From positions 2,448,501 to 2,512,500 of the forward strand of contig NZ_VFML01000001.1 of NCBI RefSeq assembly GCF_006715045.1: a DNA stretch of 64,000 nt. The letters are read 5' to 3'. The stretch comes from Amycolatopsis cihanbeyliensis (GTDB taxonomy: Bacteria > Actinomycetota > Actinomycetes > Mycobacteriales > Pseudonocardiaceae). Below, one piece after another: positions 1 to 8,244 of the stretch; position 1 is the first letter of the stretch, and each line of letters starts with the position of its first letter. A program made the position numbers and the translations under genes. The notes under the pieces were generated by a model that saw only the letters and a list, made by a program, of their open reading frames with translations, ran no database searches and had not been told where the DNA came from.

Positions 1-810
1 CAGCGCGGGTTGACCGTGCTGCACGGGCCCGGGCAGACCCACCAGTGGTGGGCCGGAAAGGACGAAGGTGACCTGCCGGAAGCCCAGGTCAGGTTCTTCC
101 TCCCGTTCGTGTCCACAGCGGACGAGTTTTCCGCCGCCATGTTGCGTGCGGTCAAGGCCGGGGACCAGCACGTGTTACCGGTGCTAATCGACGACGTGGC
201 GGTGCCGGTCGGCCTACTGCATCCACACGTGCAGTACCTGCGCGGCACCGAGTCCCAGCCGCACTCGATCGCGGAGGCGCTCGCCACCCGGGTCGAGCAG
301 GCTGAGGCCGCCGGGTGGGATCTGGCTCGGCTTGCCGCGGTAGTCACTCAGGCGAGGGAGATCGAGCCGCCCGCGGCCGCGCCTGCCGACTTCAGCCGCT
401 ACGCGGAGCAGGACGCGGCCATGCGCTACCTCGGCGAGCAGTTCGCCGCGGCCGTGCCGGCGTTGGCCCGGCGCGGGCTCGTCGGCACGGTGCACCGCGG
501 CGACTCACGGATCGCGCTGCGGATCGAACGGGCAGGCGACACCCTGTACGCACTCGACATCCAGCGCGGCGGCATCGGCGGAGACGAGACGGTGAATTTC
601 GTGGTCGGCAGGCACGATGCCGGGAGCGCCTGCACCAACGGCTGGGCACGGCCGGTGTACGACACCGGTACGAGCACGGCCAAGCTGGAGTTGCACGACC
701 GGTCGGTGTTCGGCCGCGACGGCACCGAGCCGCTCACCTACACCCCTGAGGAACTGTTCACCGCGCTCTGGCAACGAATCGACGCGGTGCTCGCGGCGAC
801 CATCGGCTAA
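1..810 (+). CDS. TIR-like domain protein, 5' end outside window
   Basis: The frame is open to the window edge, so the true start lies upstream; the first in-window start would be TTG at 10. The N-terminal part resembles the second half of a TIR domain: a hydrophobic strand ending FFLPF, then STADEFSAAML, where E fits the usual S-x-x-x-E helix, then VLPVLIDD and a P-x-x-L stretch before QYLR. The C-terminal ~120 residues look beta-rich and I do not recognise them. It converges on the HerA-type operon and shares a terminator with it. A role as a TIR NADase or signalling protein is inference from the half domain visible. Confidence 0.6.
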   Translation, partial: QRGLTVLHGPGQTHQWWAGKDEGDLPEAQVRFFLPFVSTADEFSAAMLRAVKAGDQHVLPVLIDDVAVPVGLLHPHVQYLRGTESQPHSIAEALATRVEQAEAAGWDLARLAAVVTQAREIEPPAAAPADFSRYAEQDAAMRYLGEQFAAAVPALARRGLVGTVHRGDSRIALRIERAGDTLYALDIQRGGIGGDETVNFVVGRHDAGSACTNGWARPVYDTGTSTAKLELHDRSVFGRDGTEPLTYTPEELFTALWQRIDAVLAATIG

Positions 811-819
811 CTTCGCACA

Positions 820-855
820 GGACGCGCTCCTCAGCATGGTATGAGGAGCGCGTCC
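820..855. terminator. Bidirectional hairpin terminator
   Basis: A perfect 14-bp inverted repeat (arms 820-833 and 842-855, GGACGCGCTCCTCA type) closes an 8-nt loop. It lies between the convergent stop codons at 810 and 867, so it can end transcripts from both sides. Confidence 0.85.
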
Positions 856-866
856 TTGGTGGGCGA

Positions 867-3800
867 TCAGGACGGCCGCCCGTTGCGGGCGCGTTCCAGC
901 ACCTCCTCCAGCCGCAGCGGGCTCGCCGGGTGATAGCTGAGGCACAGTGGCGCGCGCATGCGACGAAACCCGAAGGTCTCTCCGGTGACGTAGAACTGTC
1001 CTCGTTCCAGCCGCGAGATGTCCCCCACCGTGCTTCCCTTGGCCCTCGCCATCTCGTTCGCCGCGTCGATCTGCGCCGGGCTGTTCAGTCGGCCGAAGAA
1101 CTGCGTCGTCGTGTTGCCGATCACCTGGTTGTGCAGACCCTTCGGGGCCTGCGTCGCGAGCAGCAGACCGAGCCCGTACTTGCGCGCCTGCGAGGCGAGC
1201 AGGATGGTGCTCTGCGTACTGGCCGTCCAGGTCCCGGACGGCGCGATCGTTTGCGCCTCGTCCATCACCAGCAGCCCGCCGAGGGGCCGGTCCACCGCCG
1301 GGTTGCGCTTGATCCAGGCGAACACCTCCAGCTGGAGCTGGCTGATGAACCCTTGCCGCTGCTCCTCGGACGGCAACCCGATAAAGCTGATCACCGAGAT
1401 TCGCGCGCGCTGGCCCGTTGCCGGGGTGAGCAGCGCGGCCGGGTCGGCCGGCTCACCCGCACCGCCGAGCAGCGGATCGTTGACCATCGCGGCCCGCAAC
1501 GTCTCCGCGAGATCGGCAGCCATCCTGGCGGCGGTGCTGAGCTTGCTCACCCCCTCCGGCAACTCCGTGAGCATGTCGACGAACCCGGACAGGCTACGCG
1601 CTTCGGTACGCGCGTAGTGCGTCAACGCCTCGCGCAGCACAGCGCGGCCGCGAATGGCGGCCTTCGTACCGCCGCCGACCCTTGCGTGCGGCACGAGGCC
1701 GGCCACCGCCGCCTCGACCGCGGCCGCGAACTCGTCCGCGTCCTCGCGCACCCCGGCGAAGTCCGGCAGCGGGTGAAAACTGAGCGGCCGCCCGCCGACG
1801 CGTCCCGGGGTCCACACCACGACCTCGGTGCCGGCGAGGTAGTCGACGGCACCGAGGTCGTCGCCCTGCCGCCATTCCCCGGGTGGGCTCGGCCAAGCGT
1901 CTCCCAGCCGCGCCAGGTCGTTGTTGGGGTCCAGTACGATAGCCGAGACTCCGTGCAGCGCGCACTCCTCGACGATCCGGCGCAGCAGCACGGTCTTGCC
2001 GGTACCGGAGCCGGCGAAGATCACCGCATGCTTGCGAAGGGATTCCAGCGGCATGCGGATCTCGCCGTCCATTCCGAGCACGAGCTCCGCAGCCGGTGGT
2101 GGCCGCGTCTCCTGGTGACCTGGCGGCGACTGCCCCGGATCGGGCAGGATCTCCCGCAGGACGGTCGTCCTGCTCGCCGGCCTGCGCGCCACCAGCCAGT
2201 TCAGCAGCTCGAGACTCTGCTTGCTGAGCATCTCCTTGAGCGCGCAGAACGTCCGGACGTCGTCCCGGCTGATCTCCAGTCGCGGGCTGCCCACACTGGC
2301 CAGCTCACCGGCCTCGACCCTGGTCTTGGCGCCGTCCCAGCCCTTCGCTCCATGGTAGAGCAACACCAGGTGCCGGTGACGCACACCGTTCCGGATCCCC
2401 GCGGCCGCCTTGGCCTCGCGCATCTTCCGCAGCACCTTGTTGCCGTGCTGCGGTGCGATCGCGCGGAACATCCAGCGCTCCGCGACGTCCCGGTCCTCGT
2501 CCAGCATTCGACGCAGCCCGGCATGCAGCTGACCACTGCCATCCGGTGCCGGCTCGGTCTCCCAGGACCTGTCGTCGTTGCCGACCTCGGTGATCCACGA
2601 ACCCAGCGCGGCCTGCAGCAGCTCCGGCATCACGGTGTCCTCGGTATGCTGGTTCAGGGCGGCATCCACATCGGCATGCTCGCGCAGCTCGGCGAACCGG
2701 CGGTCGAACTCCGCGAAGTAGCCCGGTTCCGGACCTACCTGCTGTGGTGCCTCGGTCAGCTCCTCGTCGAAGGAGACGAGTTCCCGGATCTCCCCGTGCA
2801 GGCACTCCTCGGCGTGGGCTTGGACCCGCCGAAGCAGTTGCCGCGGGGTGTGGGTGTGCCACGCCGCACCGAACGCACTCGGCGCTACCGGCCACGTCGC
2901 ATGTGGCGGCGTGAAGTCGTTTCGCTGATAGATCACGCCGAGCCATTTCCCGACCAGCTCCCGAGCAAACCGGGGATCGGCTACGGCACCAAGGATCGGT
3001 GCGTCGGTGAACCGGTCCGCAACGGTGTCGGTCGCCGCCGAGTTCAGTAGCTTCCAGGTGTTCGGCAGGCACGCTACAATGGACAGGGTGCGTCGCGTCG
3101 TCTCGCGCAGCTGCATCAAACCGTCCGCGATAAGCCCGAGTTCGCCGGCCATCTCCGCGTCCGTCGCCCGCTCGTCGATCACGGTGCTCGTCCTGTCGAT
3201 CAACGAGTCCAACTGGTCGATCGCGACGACACTCGGACCCGTCAGCGCCAGCACGCGCGAGATGTCCGTGACGAGAGTACGCCGCGGTTTCGGCTGCGAC
3301 TGCAGGTCCCAGGCCGCTCGCTCTCCCTCGTCATCCTCGGGTAGCCCCGCCAGGTAATGTTTGCCGACAATATGGCTACTGTCAGTGGCGGCATACAGCA
3401 CCAGCGCCCGAATGGTGTCACCGCACTCGACGGCGACCTGGGCGTCGACCTGGCGGAGGGCTCCGACGAAACCGTGCAGGTCGGCGCGGGCAAGTGGACC
3501 GCGGCCGAGGATGGCGTCGGCGACCGGATCGGGCACCTCGGCGCTGTCGCACAATCGTCGTAGCAGCTTGGTCAGCTGGAGTTCCCCATCACCACTCTTG
3601 CGCAACAGCTCGCTGCGCATGGCGTGCGCGATGTCTTCCCAGAACGCGGCACCGGTGGTGAGGTCGATCAGGAAGAAGTAGCCACCTTCGCCCTGTACCA
3701 TCTGTCTGACGTCGCCGAGCAGGTGGGTCTTTCCCACGCCTTTCTGACCTTGCAACGTGAGCCCGATGGGGCTCGGGCCGTCGCTCGCCTTCGCATCCAG

Positions 3801-3938
3801 GATCCCGGTACGGATGCTGTGCTCGGCTCTCGCGTGTAAACCGTCCACATGAGATGGTGAGGCGCGCCAAACGTCGTCCGGTGTGGCGGCGGAGTTGAAG
3901 CGGAGCGCGGCAAGTGCCTGGCGAAGCTGCTCGGTCAT
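867..3938 (-). CDS. Two-module ATPase: AAA/STAND-like plus HerA/VirD4-type translocase
   Basis: The protein is 1023 aa with two NTPase modules. Module 1 has a Walker A GQKGVGKT near residues 64-71 and a Walker B-like VVAIDQLD near 237-244. Module 2 is HerA/FtsK-like: Walker A AGSGTGKT near 642-649, LDPNNDLARLGD near 669-680, Walker B LLVMDEAQ near 889-896, then LLATQ and NTTTQFFGR. HerA-type enzymes are ring motors that pump or unwind DNA, often with a nuclease or in defence islands. No nuclease domain is visible. The start overlaps the stop of the winged-helix gene by ATGA, so it is the last gene of a coupled four-gene operon. The family call is firm; the biological role is inferred. Confidence 0.88.
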   Translation of the reverse strand: MTEQLRQALAALRFNSAATPDDVWRASPSHVDGLHARAEHSIRTGILDAKASDGPSPIGLTLQGQKGVGKTHLLGDVRQMVQGEGGYFFLIDLTTGAAFWEDIAHAMRSELLRKSGDGELQLTKLLRRLCDSAEVPDPVADAILGRGPLARADLHGFVGALRQVDAQVAVECGDTIRALVLYAATDSSHIVGKHYLAGLPEDDEGERAAWDLQSQPKPRRTLVTDISRVLALTGPSVVAIDQLDSLIDRTSTVIDERATDAEMAGELGLIADGLMQLRETTRRTLSIVACLPNTWKLLNSAATDTVADRFTDAPILGAVADPRFARELVGKWLGVIYQRNDFTPPHATWPVAPSAFGAAWHTHTPRQLLRRVQAHAEECLHGEIRELVSFDEELTEAPQQVGPEPGYFAEFDRRFAELREHADVDAALNQHTEDTVMPELLQAALGSWITEVGNDDRSWETEPAPDGSGQLHAGLRRMLDEDRDVAERWMFRAIAPQHGNKVLRKMREAKAAAGIRNGVRHRHLVLLYHGAKGWDGAKTRVEAGELASVGSPRLEISRDDVRTFCALKEMLSKQSLELLNWLVARRPASRTTVLREILPDPGQSPPGHQETRPPPAAELVLGMDGEIRMPLESLRKHAVIFAGSGTGKTVLLRRIVEECALHGVSAIVLDPNNDLARLGDAWPSPPGEWRQGDDLGAVDYLAGTEVVVWTPGRVGGRPLSFHPLPDFAGVREDADEFAAAVEAAVAGLVPHARVGGGTKAAIRGRAVLREALTHYARTEARSLSGFVDMLTELPEGVSKLSTAARMAADLAETLRAAMVNDPLLGGAGEPADPAALLTPATGQRARISVISFIGLPSEEQRQGFISQLQLEVFAWIKRNPAVDRPLGGLLVMDEAQTIAPSGTWTASTQSTILLASQARKYGLGLLLATQAPKGLHNQVIGNTTTQFFGRLNSPAQIDAANEMARAKGSTVGDISRLERGQFYVTGETFGFRRMRAPLCLSYHPASPLRLEEVLERARNGRPS

Positions 3939-4543
3939 GATTCCTCGATCGCCACGAGATGCTTGTACTCGCTACCGATTCGGATGGCGGCGGCGTGGTC
4001 GGCTTCGGTCAGCGTCTTGCGGTTGGAATCCGGTGCGAGGTGGACGAGCCCGGTCCTGGTCATCGCCAGCAGCACCCGGTCCACCTCCTCCTGGTCCGCA
4101 CCGTTGAGCTTGGGCCGGAGCCTGGCCAGCCGCACCCAGTCCCGCGGCTTCATCGACAGTTCGCGATATACCGCGCGGATCCGCGACTCCAGGTCGGCCG
4201 GGTGGATCACATCGACAAGGCGGATGTCCTGCTGCCGGAGATACTTTGCGATGGGAGCGATGACCGTGCAGAGAACCCCGAGCAGGGTGGACGCGCGGAG
4301 GGGCCGCTCCCCGGAGGCAAGTACCTCCTCGCACCGCAGCCGGCCCGCCTCGGTGATCTCGTGCAGGTGCGGGACCGCCTCCGTTCGACTCCTGATCAGG
4401 CCCGCCTCGTTCAGGCTCTCCCGCGTCTCCTTGCGGAGCTCGACTCCGTAGCTCTTCTTGAGTTCCGGAGTCGATACCTCCCCGTCGGCCAGTATCAGCG
4501 CGAACAGTGCGGCCTTCTCCGGATTCCCGAGCAACTTCGGCAT
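3935..4543 (-). CDS. Winged-helix-like small protein of the TIR/HerA operon
   Basis: About 202 aa. The first 75 residues read like a winged helix (NPEKAALFALILADGEVSTPELKK, then a TEAGR-type wing), and a second similar region follows (DWVRLARLRPKL...DRVLLAMTRTGLVHLAP). It may bind DNA or act as an adaptor for the translocase. I chose the ATG at 4543 because AAAGGTGA sits five bases upstream. A GTG at 4558 would instead give a GTGA overlap with the upstream stop but has no visible Shine-Dalgarno. It ends inside the start of the HerA-type gene by ATGA. I do not recognise a named family. Confidence 0.7.
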   Translation of the reverse strand: MPKLLGNPEKAALFALILADGEVSTPELKKSYGVELRKETRESLNEAGLIRSRTEAVPHLHEITEAGRLRCEEVLASGERPLRASTLLGVLCTVIAPIAKYLRQQDIRLVDVIHPADLESRIRAVYRELSMKPRDWVRLARLRPKLNGADQEEVDRVLLAMTRTGLVHLAPDSNRKTLTEADHAAAIRIGSEYKHLVAIEES

Positions 4544-4554
4544 TCCGTCACCTT

Positions 4555-6177
4555 TCACTTGGGGTACACATTGATTCGCCGGTCGAGCCGTTCGATCAGC
4601 GCGCCGATCCGGGAGCGCAAGCCGTCCGGCGCGACGAACCGGTCACTGTTCCCACGGACCTCGTTCAGCTGTTCCAGGTCCACCGTCAGGTCCCGGAACA
4701 GGGCCAGGTCGCCGTCGTCCAGCGCCACGGTCATATCCCGCACGGTCTGCTCGATGAGTGCCCAGCGCCCGCGATGCGCCACCTCGCCCGGCACGTTGCG
4801 CAGCGCGGCCGCCGCCTCGCGCAACGCGGTCCCGGTGGAGTCGGCACGGCCCTGCGGGGCGTCGGTGAGGAGCTCGTGCAGCTGCTGCGCCACCTGCCGA
4901 GTCCGCACCCCCGTGTCCAAGTGGAGGTGTCGCAGGTTACGCAGGAAACCGGGCAACCGCTCGCGGTCGGTGTCGCGGGTCAACACGCAGAACAGCCTGC
5001 GGTCGCCGTCCGCGTCGAGCGTGTGCCGCAGGAACCGGTCCGCCTCGGTCACCTGCCAACGGCTCACCTCCTTGTCCACGATGAGGCACAGGTGCCTGGC
5101 CGTGTCGGTCTTCCGGTCGAGGAAGCCGGGGGCGCCGGACAGTGCCCGGTGCGCCCGCACGCCGAGCGCGCCCAGTTCGTCGATGAACTCGGTCGCGGTG
5201 TCCAGCACCGACCGCGGACTCGACACCAGCAGGTCCAACTCGTACGCGCGCTCCTGCGTGCGGGCCGAGGCAACGTAGGCATCCCGGTTGTCCGCGAGCA
5301 GGTCGGTACGGTCGAACTGCTGCGCGATCACCGAAGCCACGGTCTCCAGCGCGAACGAGATCTGGTCCGCCGAGGGCGCGCGTTCCTCCAGTACCGGCAG
5401 CTGTTCACCGAAGCTCCAGTAGGAGACATACGGCAACGTGAGGTGCCGTAGCATCACGTCCTCCGGCACACTTTGCGCCAGCCAGTTGCTGAACAGCGGC
5501 GCGACGGTCTCGGCGCATCTCCGCTGCCAGGATTCGGCCCGCTCGTACTCCACCCGGTTGTCCAGGCGCGACAGGATCGGCAGCACGAGATGTACCGCGC
5601 GGTCGTAGGGCAGCCGATCCCTGGCGAGGTCGGCAAGTCGGGCCATGTTCACGGCGCCGTCGACGCTCTGCTGGTTGGCCGTGAACACGACGGCCAGCCG
5701 ATCAGGCAGGTGCGCGGTGCAGATCCCGCCGATATCGGAGATACCGGTCCTACTGTCGATCAGTACGAAGTCGTAGCTCGCGGTCCACTCCGCCCGGCAG
5801 CGCTCGAGGAAAGTGGCGAACTTGTGCTCGTACAGATCATCCCAATCGATGCCCTGTACCCGCCGGGTATAGGTCTCGTCCTGCCGACCCGCGGCCAGTA
5901 GCGCCACGGCACCGTCCTCGATGCCGAGCCGGATGGCACGCTCGGCCGGTTCGCTCGCACCGGCGAGGAAGTCGTAGGCGAGGTCGACCACCCCGCCGTC
6001 CGGCGCCTTGGGCAACACCGGCGCGAAATAATGGTGCAGCCCGGGCGCCTCCAGATCCCAGTCGATGGCGAGCACCCGGTAACCCCACCGAGCCAGCAGC
6101 ACGGCGACGTTGGCCAGCGCGAAACTGCGCCCGACCCCGCCCTTGTAGGAGTAGAATGTGACGACGGTCCCGGTCAT
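4555..6177 (-). CDS. KGGVGR-variant MinD/ParA-like ATPase with TIR-like C-terminus
   Basis: 540 aa. Residues 1-290 are a deviant-Walker ATPase: the P-loop reads YKGGVGRS (residues 11-18), with Arg where MinD/ParA has Lys, followed by LAIDWDLEAPGLHHYF and VLIDSRTGIS. The KGGVGR variant is known in actinobacterial operons with TIR-like or TPR partners, such as FxSxx-COOH clusters. Residues about 312-422 (ELDLLVSSPRSV..., a D-x-E-x-F-I-D-E-L helix, then LCLIVDKEVSRW and LFCVLTRD) follow the strand/helix order of a degenerate TIR domain; this part is my inference. It overlaps both neighbours by 4 bp (ATGA upstream, GTGA possible downstream). Confidence 0.85.
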   Translation of the reverse strand: MTGTVVTFYSYKGGVGRSFALANVAVLLARWGYRVLAIDWDLEAPGLHHYFAPVLPKAPDGGVVDLAYDFLAGASEPAERAIRLGIEDGAVALLAAGRQDETYTRRVQGIDWDDLYEHKFATFLERCRAEWTASYDFVLIDSRTGISDIGGICTAHLPDRLAVVFTANQQSVDGAVNMARLADLARDRLPYDRAVHLVLPILSRLDNRVEYERAESWQRRCAETVAPLFSNWLAQSVPEDVMLRHLTLPYVSYWSFGEQLPVLEERAPSADQISFALETVASVIAQQFDRTDLLADNRDAYVASARTQERAYELDLLVSSPRSVLDTATEFIDELGALGVRAHRALSGAPGFLDRKTDTARHLCLIVDKEVSRWQVTEADRFLRHTLDADGDRRLFCVLTRDTDRERLPGFLRNLRHLHLDTGVRTRQVAQQLHELLTDAPQGRADSTGTALREAAAALRNVPGEVAHRGRWALIEQTVRDMTVALDDGDLALFRDLTVDLEQLNEVRGNSDRFVAPDGLRSRIGALIERLDRRINVYPK

Positions 6178-6770
6178 AGCTCGAACCTCGGCATCGGGGG
6201 TGGCGGCATCAGCACGGGCTCAGGTCGCCTGATGACCGGCCAGTCGGACCGCCACTCCGGCACCTGCTGCAGCAGTTCGACGAGATCCCGAGCGAACTCG
6301 GTGACCTTCCGGTGAAAATTGAGCCAATCCGGGCTTTCCTGAAAAACTGGTTCTGGCGTAGCCACATCCTTGAAATCCCACCAAGACCGCATCTTCCCCT
6401 CTTCCGGAAAGTTATCCGAGTCCGAGTAGAGAATGGGATAGATCAAGCCTTGCGGGCGGCCGGAGTCGGCAATCCCGAGTACCTTCTCCCGCTCACACAT
6501 ACTGCGCCACTCCGCCATGCACCACGCCGACTCAAAGTACGGCGGGGTGAGCACGGGGATCAGGATCTTACTACGGAGCAGCACCGTAGCCAGTTTCTCC
6601 GGCCAGGCCACGCCGCGGTGCATCGTCCTGTCGACGAACACCTTGGGCGCGGGCGCTATCTGGTCGGCGAGGCAATCCTGAAACTTCGGGTAGAAGTTGT
6701 TCACCAACCATTTCGACGCGCTACCGATGTGACTGTAACTGATGAACACGTCGAACTCGTAGCCCCGCAC
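6174..6770 (-). CDS. TIR domain effector protein
   Basis: 198 aa from a GTG at 6770. A complete TIR domain fills the N-terminus: FDVFISYSH near residues 6-14, VFVDRTM near 44-50, IPVLTPPYF near 71-79, and SAWCMAEW near 81-88, where E87 matches the catalytic glutamate of TIR NADases. The C-terminus is proline-rich. Reading can extend upstream to an ATG at 6908, but homology begins only at FDVFIS and no good ribosome site marks any start, so the start is uncertain. It is the first gene of the operon and couples to the KGGVGR ATPase by an ATGA overlap. NAD cleavage or cyclic-nucleotide signalling on activation is inference. Confidence 0.85.
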   Translation of the reverse strand: MRGYEFDVFISYSHIGSASKWLVNNFYPKFQDCLADQIAPAPKVFVDRTMHRGVAWPEKLATVLLRSKILIPVLTPPYFESAWCMAEWRSMCEREKVLGIADSGRPQGLIYPILYSDSDNFPEEGKMRSWWDFKDVATPEPVFQESPDWLNFHRKVTEFARDLVELLQQVPEWRSDWPVIRRPEPVLMPPPPMPRFEL

Positions 6771-6982
6771 GCAGCCGATGATAAACACCGAACACCAGGC
6801 GGCAACAGGTGAAAAAGTGGGCATTTTCGGGGATACTGGACAAAAAATGGGCAAAAACTGGCCATGCGGGGGCGTTGTCGCTATCGCCCATGCCGGCGGT
6901 ATCCGCACCGATGGGCTGCCGCTGGGTTCGCGTCAAGTCGGTCGCCCGCCGGGTTGCCCGACCGCGCGAGCAAAGCCGGATA

Positions 6983-6998
6983 TGATACGATCGTATCA
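6983..6998. promoter_or_regulatory. 16-bp perfect palindrome upstream of DUF1992 gene
   Basis: TGATACGATCGTATCA is a perfect palindrome 40 bases before the DUF1992 start and in the leader region of the divergent TIR operon. It has the ATAC-N4-GTAT shape of a TetR-type operator. The ten bases TGATACGATC recur at 10053-10062 upstream of the WXG100 cluster, but without the second arm. Confidence 0.45.
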
Positions 6999-7038
6999 AT
7001 TCCAGGCGAGACGGCGACGCCGAGGCGAGGTGTGCACG

Positions 7039-7518
7039 ATGACCGAACGCAAACCGGCAGGTATGAGCTTCGAATCGTGGGTCGACAAGCAGATCCGCGA
7101 GGCGACCGAGCGCGGCGAGCTGGACAACCTCCCGGGTGCGGGCAAGCCGCTGCCCGACAGCAACCGGCCACTCGGTGAGCACTGGTGGCTGAAGGGCTAC
7201 CTGAAGCGGGAGGGCCTGTCCACCGATCCCCTGCTGCCCACCCCGCTACGGTTGCGCAAGGAGCTGGATCGGCTGCCCGAGACGGTCCGCCCGCTGCCCA
7301 CCGAGGAGCAGGTACGCGAACGGGTACTCGAGCTCAACCGGGAGATCGCCGCATGCATCCGGTCCGGGGCCGGCCCGCGGGTTCGGCTCGCGCCCGCCGA
7401 TCTCGACGCGGTGCTCGAGCAATGGCGCTCGGAGCGGCGACGGCAGGGACCCGAGCCCGCGGGCACCGCACCGGCACAGCGGCCGAAACGTCGGCGCTGG
7501 TGGCGCAGGCGCCGCTGA
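7039..7518 (+). CDS. DUF1992 (DnaJ C28-like) protein
   Basis: 159 aa. It carries the DUF1992 signature: FESWVDKQIREATERGEL, then DNLPGAGKPLP and LKREGLSTD. This cytoplasmic domain also occurs in DNAJC28 and bacterial YhdN-like proteins; its function is unknown. The C-terminus is a basic RRWWRRRR tail. The ATG at 7039 follows GGCGAGGTG at proper distance; the frame is open further upstream but homology starts here. Confidence 0.85.
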   Translation: MTERKPAGMSFESWVDKQIREATERGELDNLPGAGKPLPDSNRPLGEHWWLKGYLKREGLSTDPLLPTPLRLRKELDRLPETVRPLPTEEQVRERVLELNREIAACIRSGAGPRVRLAPADLDAVLEQWRSERRRQGPEPAGTAPAQRPKRRRWWRRRR

Positions 7519-7548
7519 GCACGCACCGAGCGGCCGGAGGCCGCGCGG

Positions 7549-8148
7549 CTACCCGGCCGCGATGGCTTGGTAGATACCGTCCACCGCGAGCAGGATGCGG
7601 CGGGACGCGTCCTCCGGATCCGGCCGCCCGGCGTCGAGCCAGGCCATGATCGCCTCGATGACCATGGTTGTGGCGACATTCGCGGCCCAGCTCGCCCAGG
7701 CCACCTCCCCGGTGACCTCGTTCATGTGTGGCCGCAGCGCAGCGACCATCCCCCGGCGCACCTGGTCGACATCGGCCTGGAACTCGGGTTCCCGCGCGGC
7801 GTGATGAAACAGTAGCCGGAAGCCGTCGGGCTCCTCGGCCGCCCAGTCCAGCATGCCCGGCACGCTGCCCGCACCGAGCCCGCCCTCGACCGTGGCCGCG
7901 GCATGCAGGCCCGCGGCCGCGCGGTCCAGCACGGCTTGGTAGAGATCGGTCTTCGAGTCGAAGTGCCGGTACAGGATCATCCGCGTGACGCCGGACTCCT
8001 CGGCGACGTCATCGAGGCTCGTCGGCGCGAAGCCGCCGGCTCCGGCGAACGCGCGCGTCGCCGCGGCCAGGATCTGCTCGCGGCGTTCGGTACGGCGCAG
8101 CCGCCGCCCGCGCGTCCCTTCCCGCGCCGCCTCTCGGTCCGGGGTCAT
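7549..8148 (-). CDS. TetR/AcrR family regulator
   Basis: 199 aa. The N-terminal helix-turn-helix is clear: REQILAAATRAFAGAGG, TSLDDVAEESGVTRMILYRHFDSKTDLYQAV. The ligand domain is unassigned. It is divergent from the DUF418 membrane gene, with two inverted repeats between them, so autoregulation and control of that gene are likely. I use the ATG at 8148 (GTGAGG just upstream); an ATG at 8178 (MKPSERIV...) preceded by GGAGG is an equal alternative, and one candidate operator overlaps it. Confidence 0.88.
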   Translation of the reverse strand: MTPDREAAREGTRGRRLRRTERREQILAAATRAFAGAGGFAPTSLDDVAEESGVTRMILYRHFDSKTDLYQAVLDRAAAGLHAAATVEGGLGAGSVPGMLDWAAEEPDGFRLLFHHAAREPEFQADVDQVRRGMVAALRPHMNEVTGEVAWASWAANVATTMVIEAIMAWLDAGRPDPEDASRRILLAVDGIYQAIAAG

Positions 8149-8176
8149 GGGCCTCACTATCCGCTCGCTGGGTTTC

Positions 8177-8217
8177 ATACGGATTGTATCCTCCGATAAG
8201 TATATCGTAGAATATAC
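8177..8217. promoter_or_regulatory. TetR operator candidates in divergent intergenic region
   Basis: Two inverted repeats lie between the TetR and DUF418 genes: ATAC-N5-GTAT at 8177-8189, and GTATAT-N6-ATATAC at 8200-8217. The stretch is strikingly AT-rich for this genome. A TATACT box on the minus strand sits next to the second repeat, so a bound repressor would block both divergent promoters. Confidence 0.6.
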
Positions 8218-8244
8218 ACATAGAAGTAAACTCCAAGGGGGCGC

